Below, piece after piece: positions 58,622 to 64,000 of a stretch of 64,000 bases of DNA (position 1 is its first letter; every line of letters begins with the position of its first letter). Source of the stretch: Leifsonia sp052114085 (GTDB taxonomy: Bacteria > Actinomycetota > Actinomycetes > Actinomycetales > Microbacteriaceae); contig NZ_JBFREB010000001.1 of assembly GCF_052114085.1 (NCBI RefSeq), forward strand, positions 2,976,001 to 3,040,000, read 5' to 3'. The notes beneath the pieces were generated by a model. That model ran no database searches. It was not told the DNA's origin and was given only the letters and a program-made list of their open reading frames with translations. A program made the position numbers and the translations under genes.

Positions 58622-59203
58622 GTGAGGGGTATCCAACTGGACGAGGCGAGCGTGCTCGAACGAGTGAACGCCGGTGATGCGGATGCGTTCGGGGCGCTGT
58701 TCGATCTGCACCACGACCGTGTCTTCCGCCAAGCGATCCGGCTGACGTCGTCCATCCACGACGCCGAGGACGTGACGGCGGTCGTCTTCCTGGAGGCGTG
58801 GCGCCGCCGCGATGCGATGCGCGAGGTCAACGGCTCCGTCATCGGCTGGTTGCTGGTCATGACGAACTTCGTGTTCCGCAACTACGCCCGGGCCTCCCGC
58901 CGCTACCGCGAGGGCCTCCAGCAGTTGCCGCCGCCCGAGCATTCGCCGGACCATGCGGGCGCCGTGGACGACCGGATCGACCGCGACTCCCGCCGGGCCG
59001 CTCTGCGCTCGGCGCTGGCCACACTCCCGCGACGTGACCAGGACATCCTGACCCTCTGCGTGCTCGAGGAGCTGAGCACGGCCGACGCAGCAGCGGCGCT
59101 CGGCATCGCACCGGGCACCGTGAAGTCGCGACTGTCGCGCGCGAAAGCCCGCCTCACCGAGCTCCTTCAGGAGCCGACTCAGATGAACGGAGGAGAGCGA
59201 TGA
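58622..59203 (+). CDS. RNA polymerase sigma factor, ECF type
   Basis: 193 residues: a sigma-2 region (~15-85; DADAFGALFDLHHDRVFRQA, DAEDVTAVVFLEAWRRR) and a sigma-4 region (~130-180; LPRRDQDILTLCVLEELSTA, then GTVKSRLSRAKARL), with no N-terminal sigma-1. It directs RNA polymerase to a small regulon. The GTG start at 58622 has no clear ribosome site. The next gene overlaps its stop (ATGA) and encodes a membrane protein, so sigma and possible anti-sigma are coupled. Confidence 0.9.
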   Translation: MRGIQLDEASVLERVNAGDADAFGALFDLHHDRVFRQAIRLTSSIHDAEDVTAVVFLEAWRRRDAMREVNGSVIGWLLVMTNFVFRNYARASRRYREGLQQLPPPEHSPDHAGAVDDRIDRDSRRAALRSALATLPRRDQDILTLCVLEELSTADAAAALGIAPGTVKSRLSRAKARLTELLQEPTQMNGGER

Positions 59204-60018
59204 ACGACGAGCCCACCTTCGACCCGCGCCGCAAGGCGGCGATCCGCGACCTCGTGGTGACAAACGCCGCCGCGAACCCCGGACGAGCCGGCGGACGTAA
59301 GCGCACCGCGCTGATCGTCACTCTCGTGCTGCTCGCCGTGAGCATCTCCGGCGGCACGGTCGCCTACGCCCTCAGCAACGGCCTCCTGGAGCCGGCGCCA
59401 GTCGTCACCGCAACCGCGACACCGACGCCCACGCCGACCGCGACATTGACACCGACGCCAACGGCCACGCCGACTCCGACGCCAACCGTTGCGGCGCCGG
59501 TGCAGGACCCGTCCGATCCGTCGACCTGGGTGATCGGATTCGAGAGCGTCGGCCCCCTCGAGCTCGGGACGCCGTTCCCGGCTCAACACCAAGCGGTCCC
59601 GGCGCTCACCGACATCACCGACTCGATCTGCGTCAACGAAATGGCCCGTCTTCGGTCGCCCGCCGGCCTGTCCTTCACCCTGGTCGGTGCAGCCGACGGC
59701 TCGGGGCGAACTGCGGCGATCGAGTACGGCAAATTCCGAAACGGCTCCGAGGACCGCGCCACCGGCCCGAAGACGGCGGAAGGCATCGGTATCAGTTCGA
59801 CCATCGATGAGCTCATGGCCGCGTACCCGGCGATCGTGAAGACTGGTTCATACAGCGACGTCGTCACGTATTACGGCCTCACCGACGGTCAGGGCGGCTG
59901 GATCGTGTTCTGCGTGATCAACGGCACGGTCGCCGATATCCAGATCGGCAACGAAGCGGTCCAACCGATCGGTCAGGGTGGGGTGAAGACGATGCCTTCC
60001 GAGCGCTGCCCAGCCTGA
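59200..60018 (+). CDS. Membrane-anchored protein coupled to the ECF sigma factor
   Basis: 272 residues: a cytoplasmic ~35-residue N-terminus (FDPRRKAAIRDLVVTNAA), one membrane helix (TALIVTLVLLAVSISGGTVA, ~37-56), a Thr/Pro repeat stalk (TPTPTPTATLTPTPTATP), and an extracytoplasmic domain of ~165 residues with two Cys (SICVN, VFCVIN) plus one near the C-terminus. The topology fits an anti-sigma factor with a very short sigma-binding part, or a regulon member; no zinc anti-sigma motif is seen. The overlap ATGA links it to the sigma gene. Confidence 0.72.
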   Translation: MNDEPTFDPRRKAAIRDLVVTNAAANPGRAGGRKRTALIVTLVLLAVSISGGTVAYALSNGLLEPAPVVTATATPTPTPTATLTPTPTATPTPTPTVAAPVQDPSDPSTWVIGFESVGPLELGTPFPAQHQAVPALTDITDSICVNEMARLRSPAGLSFTLVGAADGSGRTAAIEYGKFRNGSEDRATGPKTAEGIGISSTIDELMAAYPAIVKTGSYSDVVTYYGLTDGQGGWIVFCVINGTVADIQIGNEAVQPIGQGGVKTMPSERCPA

Positions 60019-60115
60019 CCCGTCGCCGTCACCTTAGCGCCGCCCGGCGTCGCGTGCCGCCGCTCCCGGTAGACTGGACCCCATCCCCCTGCCCCGCCCA
60101 GCCAGGAGTGCCTGC

Positions 60116-62434
60116 GTGACCGACACCGCCACCACCCACGTCGTCGACACTGTCGCGAACGCCGCCGAGACTCCGGAGCGGGAGCAGCCGTACGCAGCGC
60201 TCGGCCTCAAGCCGGATGAGTACGCGCGGATCCGCGAGATTCTCGGCCGACGCCCTACCAGCGGTGAGCTGGCCATGTACTCGGTGATGTGGTCGGAGCA
60301 CTGCTCCTACAAGTCGTCGAAGATGTACCTGCGCCAGTTCGGGCAGAAGGTCAGTCCGGCGATGAAGAAGAACCTCATGGTCGGGATCGGCGAGAACGCG
60401 GGCGTGGTGGACGTCGGCGAGGGCTGGGCCGTCACCTTCAAGGTGGAATCGCACAACCACCCCTCGTACATCGAGCCGTTCCAGGGCGCCGCGACCGGCG
60501 TCGGCGGCATCGTCCGCGACATCATCTCCATGGGCGCGCGCCCGGTCGCCGTCATGGACCAGTTGCGCTTCGGCGCGATCGACAACCCGGACACCGCCCG
60601 CGTCGTGCACGGCGTTGTGTCCGGCATCTCCTTCTACGGCAACTGCCTCGGCCTGCCGAACATCGGCGGCGAGACGTACTTCGACCCGATCTACCAAGGC
60701 AACCCGCTGGTGAACGCGCTGTCCGTCGGCGTCCTCCGTCACGAAGACCTGCACCTGGCGAACGCGTCCGGCGCCGGCAACAAGGTCGTGCTGTTCGGTG
60801 CGCGCACCGGCGGCGACGGGATCGGCGGGGCCAGCATCCTCGCGTCCGACACGTTCTCCGCGGGCGGCCCGACCAAGCGTCCGGCCGTTCAGGTGGGCGA
60901 CCCGTTCGCCGAGAAGGTGCTCATCGAGTGCTGCCTGGAGCTGTTCCGCGACAAGCTCGTCGAGGGCATCCAGGACCTCGGCGCCGCGGGCATCTCGTGC
61001 GCGACCAGCGAGCTCGCCTCCAACGGCGACGGCGGGATGTTCGTCGAACTCGACAAGGTGCTGCTGCGCGACCCGAGCCTCACCGCCGAGGAGATCCTCA
61101 TGTCGGAGAGCCAGGAGCGCATGATGGCCGTCGTCAAGCCGGAACTGCTCGACGCGTTCCTCGCCGTCACCGCCAAGTGGGATGTCGAGACCAGCGTGCT
61201 CGGCGAAGTCACCGAGACCGGACGCCTCGTCATCAACTGGAAGGGCGAGGAGATCGTCAACGTCGACCCGCGCACGGTCGCGGTCGACGGCCCGGTGTAC
61301 GAGCGCCCCGTCGCCTACCCGACCTGGATCGACGCCCTGCAGGACGACTCGGCCTCGGTGCTCGCGCGCCCGACCACCGGCGACGAGCTGCGCGAGCAGA
61401 CGCTCGCCCTGCTCGGCAGCGCCAACCTGGCGGACAAGGGCTGGATCACCGACCAGTACGACTACTTCGTCGGTGGCAATACGGCGCTCTCCTTCCCCGA
61501 CGACGCGGGCATGATCCGCGTCGATGAGGAGTCCGGCCTGGGCTTCGCGATCGCGACCGACGCCAACGGCCGCTACTGCCAGCTCGACCCGAAGCAGGGC
61601 GCCCGGCTCGCCCTCGCGGAGGCGTACCGGAACGTCGCCGCCTCCGGGGCGGTCCCGGTAGCGGTCACCGACTGCCTCAACTTCGGCAGCCCAGAGAACC
61701 CCGAGGTCATGTGGCAGTTCTCGCAGGCCGTCGAGGGCCTCTCCGACGCCTGCCTGGAGCTGGAGATCCCAGTCACCGGCGGCAATGTCTCCTTCTACAA
61801 CCAGACCGGAGACACCCCCATCTTCCCGACGCCGGTCGTCGGCGTGCTCGGCGTGATCGACGACGTCGCCCGCCGCATCCCGGCCGGCTGGCAGGACGAG
61901 GGCGAGAACATCTACCTGCTCGGCACCACCCGCGAAGAGCTCGACGGCTCGGCCTGGGCGGGCACCATCCACGGTCACCTCGGCGGGCACCCGCCGGTGG
62001 TGGACCTCGCGGCCGAGCGGTCGCTGGCCGAGGCGCTGCACGCGGCGTCGCTCGAGGGGCTCGTCTCCTCCGCTCACGACTTGGCGGACGGCGGCCTCGC
62101 GCAGGCCCTCGCCGAGAGCGTGATGCGCTTCGGCGTCGGCGCCCGCGTCTGGCTGACCGAGATCGAGGAGCGCGACGGGGTGGATGCGGCGACGGCCCTG
62201 TTCTCGGAGTCGACCGCCCGCGTCATCGTCAGCGTCCCCCGCGAAGACGATGTGAAGTTCCGCGGCCTGTGCGACGGACGCGGTATCCCCGCCCTCCGCA
62301 TCGGCGTGACGGACGCCGAGGTCGGCGCCCAGCCCGTTCTCGAGGTGCAGGACCTCTTCACCATCGGCCTCGAGGAGCTCCACGGCGTGCACCGCTCCAC
62401 CCTCCCCGAGCACTTCGGCCCCACGGTCGCCTAG
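60116..62434 (+). CDS. purL: Phosphoribosylformylglycinamidine synthase subunit PurL
   Basis: 772 residues, the small-type synthetase that needs PurS and PurQ. Landmarks: MYSVMWSEHCSYKSSK (~54-69), FKVESHNHPSYIEPFQGAAT (~108-127), GAAGISCATSEL (~293) and CLNFGSPENPEVMW (~520). It makes FGAM from FGAR, glutamine and ATP. The start is GTG at 60116 with AGGAG seven bases upstream; a -10 box TAGACT at 60070-60075 suggests a short leader and its own promoter. It ends in a family-C hairpin. Confidence 0.96.
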   Translation: MTDTATTHVVDTVANAAETPEREQPYAALGLKPDEYARIREILGRRPTSGELAMYSVMWSEHCSYKSSKMYLRQFGQKVSPAMKKNLMVGIGENAGVVDVGEGWAVTFKVESHNHPSYIEPFQGAATGVGGIVRDIISMGARPVAVMDQLRFGAIDNPDTARVVHGVVSGISFYGNCLGLPNIGGETYFDPIYQGNPLVNALSVGVLRHEDLHLANASGAGNKVVLFGARTGGDGIGGASILASDTFSAGGPTKRPAVQVGDPFAEKVLIECCLELFRDKLVEGIQDLGAAGISCATSELASNGDGGMFVELDKVLLRDPSLTAEEILMSESQERMMAVVKPELLDAFLAVTAKWDVETSVLGEVTETGRLVINWKGEEIVNVDPRTVAVDGPVYERPVAYPTWIDALQDDSASVLARPTTGDELREQTLALLGSANLADKGWITDQYDYFVGGNTALSFPDDAGMIRVDEESGLGFAIATDANGRYCQLDPKQGARLALAEAYRNVAASGAVPVAVTDCLNFGSPENPEVMWQFSQAVEGLSDACLELEIPVTGGNVSFYNQTGDTPIFPTPVVGVLGVIDDVARRIPAGWQDEGENIYLLGTTREELDGSAWAGTIHGHLGGHPPVVDLAAERSLAEALHAASLEGLVSSAHDLADGGLAQALAESVMRFGVGARVWLTEIEERDGVDAATALFSESTARVIVSVPREDDVKFRGLCDGRGIPALRIGVTDAEVGAQPVLEVQDLFTIGLEELHGVHRSTLPEHFGPTVA

Positions 62435-62460
62435 CCGTCTAGCAGCGCCCTCCGCGCCCA

Positions 62461-62527
62461 GCCGACAGTTCCTCAGTTCTTCGAATCGACACGCCGTCGC
62501 CCGGTCGAAAAACTGAGGAGCTGTCGG
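62461..62527. repeat. Intergenic stem-loop, element C
   Basis: A 23-bp stem (GCCGACAGTTCCTCAGTT... with ...AACTGAGGAGCTGTCGGC) with two wobble pairs, 26 bases after the purL stop. Architecture matches families A and B but the arm sequence is different; the motif TTCCTCA is shared with family B. No U-tract. Confidence 0.75.
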
Positions 62528-62534
62528 CGGCCGC

Positions 62535-62540
62535 TACGGT
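62535..62540 (+). promoter_or_regulatory. -10 box (TACGGT) of the esterase gene, leaderless arrangement
   Basis: TACGGT is followed by six bases and the GTG at 62547, immediately after hairpin C, with no room for a ribosome site. Confidence 0.45.
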
Positions 62541-62546
62541 GAAAGC

Positions 62547-63593
62547 GTGACGCGCGCCCGCACCGACGAGCTCCCCCGCCAGCCCATCTCTCGCCGCACC
62601 CGCCGCATCCTCTACGGTTGCGCGATCGTGCTGGTCTGCGTCCTGATTGTCGCGAGCCTCGTCTCGTCGTCACCCTGGCCGTCCGCGCTCGTCATCCGAA
62701 GCGTCTTCGAGAAAGGCGCGGCGGATACGGTCGCCGAGATGAAGCCGTACGTACCCACGTCCGGGATCGCGGCGAAGACCGGCATCCGCTACGCGCCCGA
62801 CTCACCCGACACCACCCTCGACGTGTTCCGTCCGGATACTGCGGATGCGCCCTTGCCGACAGTCGTCTGGATCCATGGCGGCGCCTGGATCTCAGGGGCC
62901 GCCGCCGATGTCGATCCGTACCTACGGATCCTTGCGAGCCACGGCTACGCCACGGTCGGCCTGAACTACACGGTCGGCCCGGAGGCGACCTATCCGACCG
63001 CGGTGCATCAACTCAACGACGCGCTCGCCTACCTCGACGCGAACGCCGCGGCGCTCGGCATCGATCGGACGCAGATCGTCCTTGCGGGCGACTCCGCCGG
63101 CGCGCAGCTCGCGAGCCAGCTGGCTACGCTGACCACCAACCCGGAGTACTCCCACCTCCTGGGGATCGCTCCCGCCCTCGAGGCGTCACAGCTCTCCGGC
63201 GTCATCCTCAACTGCGGCGTCTACGATCTCGACGCTCTCGCCGATCTGACCGGCATCGCCGCCTGGGGTTTCAAGACCGCGCTGTGGTCCTACACCGGCA
63301 CCAAGGAGTGGTCGCAAACCTACGTGGGCAACACCATGTCGACCATCCAGCACGTCACGGCCGACTTCCCGCCCACCTACATCTCGGGCGGCAACGGGGA
63401 CGGCCTCACCTGGACCGAATCCATCCCGATGTCCGCAGCCCTGAGAGGCAAGGGTGTCGATGTGACGGAGCTGTTCTGGCCGGCCACGCACGAACCGGAG
63501 TTGCCGCACGAGTACCAGTTCCATCTGCATTTCCCCGAGGCGCGGCACGCGCTCACGGCGACGATCGACTTCCTCACCGCGCACACGCACTGA
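62547..63593 (+). CDS. Membrane-anchored alpha/beta hydrolase (HSL-type esterase/lipase)
   Basis: 348 residues: a basic N-terminus, one membrane helix (~22-41, ILYGCAIVLVCVLIVASLVS) and an alpha/beta hydrolase domain with the oxyanion motif WIHGGAWISG (~109-118), nucleophile in AGDSAGAQLA (~178), and the likely acid and His near GGNGDGLTW and TATHEPELPHEYQFH. It probably hydrolyses short-chain esters outside the membrane, as the helix is a signal anchor. The substrate is unknown. Confidence 0.87.
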   Translation: MTRARTDELPRQPISRRTRRILYGCAIVLVCVLIVASLVSSSPWPSALVIRSVFEKGAADTVAEMKPYVPTSGIAAKTGIRYAPDSPDTTLDVFRPDTADAPLPTVVWIHGGAWISGAAADVDPYLRILASHGYATVGLNYTVGPEATYPTAVHQLNDALAYLDANAAALGIDRTQIVLAGDSAGAQLASQLATLTTNPEYSHLLGIAPALEASQLSGVILNCGVYDLDALADLTGIAAWGFKTALWSYTGTKEWSQTYVGNTMSTIQHVTADFPPTYISGGNGDGLTWTESIPMSAALRGKGVDVTELFWPATHEPELPHEYQFHLHFPEARHALTATIDFLTAHTH

Positions 63594-63636
63594 GGGATGC
63601 CGCGACGGCCCAGCGCCGCGTTCCGGCCGCTCGCGA

Positions 63637-63716
63637 CGAAGGAGGAGGGCGCTCGCATCTCCTTCGATTGGCACTGACGCAGGAGATTCGCACGCAGCAC
63701 GGCCGAATCTCCTTCA
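63637..63716. repeat. Intergenic paired-hairpin element D
   Basis: Two nested or tandem stems: CGAAGGAG/CTCCTTCG (63637-63644 with 63659-63666) and GGAGATTCG/CGAATCTCC (63682-63690 with 63704-63712); the outer GAAGGAG can also pair with CTCCTTC at 63710-63716. It lies between convergent stops of the esterase and EamA genes. The stems alone are short, so the element is less certain than A-C. Confidence 0.55.
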
Positions 63717-63745
63717 CCGCGGGGAGGCCACACGCGCGACGGCGG

Positions 63746-64000
63746 CTAGCGCGAAGCCGCCTCCGTCACGGCGAGTTCGGCCTGCCGGCGGGTGAACAGG
63801 CGCACACGCTGCTGCGTGAGGAGGATGCCCGCCAGCACGACCACCGCGCCGACCGGCTCGTTCCAGGTCAGATGCTCGCCGAGGACGAGGATGCCGAGCG
63901 CCACTCCCACCACCGGCGTGATGTAGGTGACGCCGGACGTCGCGGTCGGGCCCCAGGCGCGCAGCACGTTCATGTTCCAGATGTAGACGACGCCCGTGCC
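63746..64000 (-). CDS. EamA/DMT-family transporter (5' part missing)
   Basis: The C-terminal ~84 residues of a drug/metabolite transporter. The visible helices include GVTYITPVVGVALGILVLGE and EPVGAVVVLAGILLT, with the YIWN-x-x-x-L-R-A-W-G-P-T-A-T stretch before them and a short basic tail (RVRLFTRRQAEL). The reading frame stays open to the window edge. Substrate not evident. Confidence 0.85.
   Translation of the reverse strand, partial: GTGVVYIWNMNVLRAWGPTATSGVTYITPVVGVALGILVLGEHLTWNEPVGAVVVLAGILLTQQRVRLFTRRQAELAVTEAASR

Overview
The window is 64 kb of very GC-rich, gene-dense DNA from an actinobacterium, most likely a Microbacteriaceae member close to Leifsonia. The evidence is the pervasive G/C third positions, the lineage-typical small proteins (a DUF7882-like protein, DUF3073), a CIRCE-controlled small heat-shock gene, the dispersed arrangement of purine genes, and many -10 boxes that sit about 6 nt before a start codon, as in leaderless mRNAs. 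I see no rRNA or tRNA genes, CRISPR array, insertion sequence, prophage or origin; this looks like chromosomal backbone with accessory metabolic modules.

Layout. 1-13 kb: an aminoglycoside-phosphotransferase-like fragment, a succinate-semialdehyde dehydrogenase, an NDH-2-type NADH dehydrogenase beside a pyruvate-oxidase-like ThDP enzyme, a MarR regulator, a DEAD-box helicase with a long RG/DR-repeat N-terminus, a carotenoid-desaturase-like oxidoreductase, Hsp20 with a CIRCE promoter, Dps and a GNAT enzyme. 13-19 kb: a complete histidine-utilisation cluster (iclR-type regulator, hutH, hutU, hutI, hutG) with two matching palindromic operators. 19-37 kb: transport and regulation: an RND pump, a MocR/YczE divergent pair, a TipA-like MerR regulator with a classical 19-bp-spacer promoter, an APC permease, a PadR/DUF4097 operon with two operators, a flavin monooxygenase, and an ABC exporter plus two-component operon. 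37-46 kb and 57-62 kb: purine biosynthesis (purM, purF, purD, purC, then purS-purQ-purL) mixed with small conserved genes. 46-53 kb: RraA-like and VOC proteins, a PadR/MFS efflux pair, gamma-carbonic anhydrase, a uracil-DNA-glycosylase-family protein and a phosphonate-associated dehydrogenase/HAD pair. 53-57.5 kb: a tightly coupled tryptophan-degradation operon: tryptophan 2,3-dioxygenase, an amidohydrolase, kynureninase and a PaaX-type regulator. 58-64 kb: an ECF sigma factor with a membrane partner, purL, an esterase and part of an EamA transporter.

Two things stand out. First, a class of long (about 55-76 nt) intergenic stem-loops lies immediately after stop codons. Two sequence families recur (A at 6.6 and 42.6 kb; B at 15.4, 25.3 and 58.5 kb) and further elements of similar architecture lie at 31.0, 62.5 and 63.7 kb. 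They lack U-tracts, keep base pairing through wobble or paired changes, and look like dispersed repeats recruited as transcript ends. Second, the tryptophan operon contains no recognisable kynurenine formamidase (KynB). An amidohydrolase-superfamily enzyme with a complete metal site sits in that slot, coupled by 4-nt overlaps on both sides, so it is a good candidate for a non-homologous formamidase.
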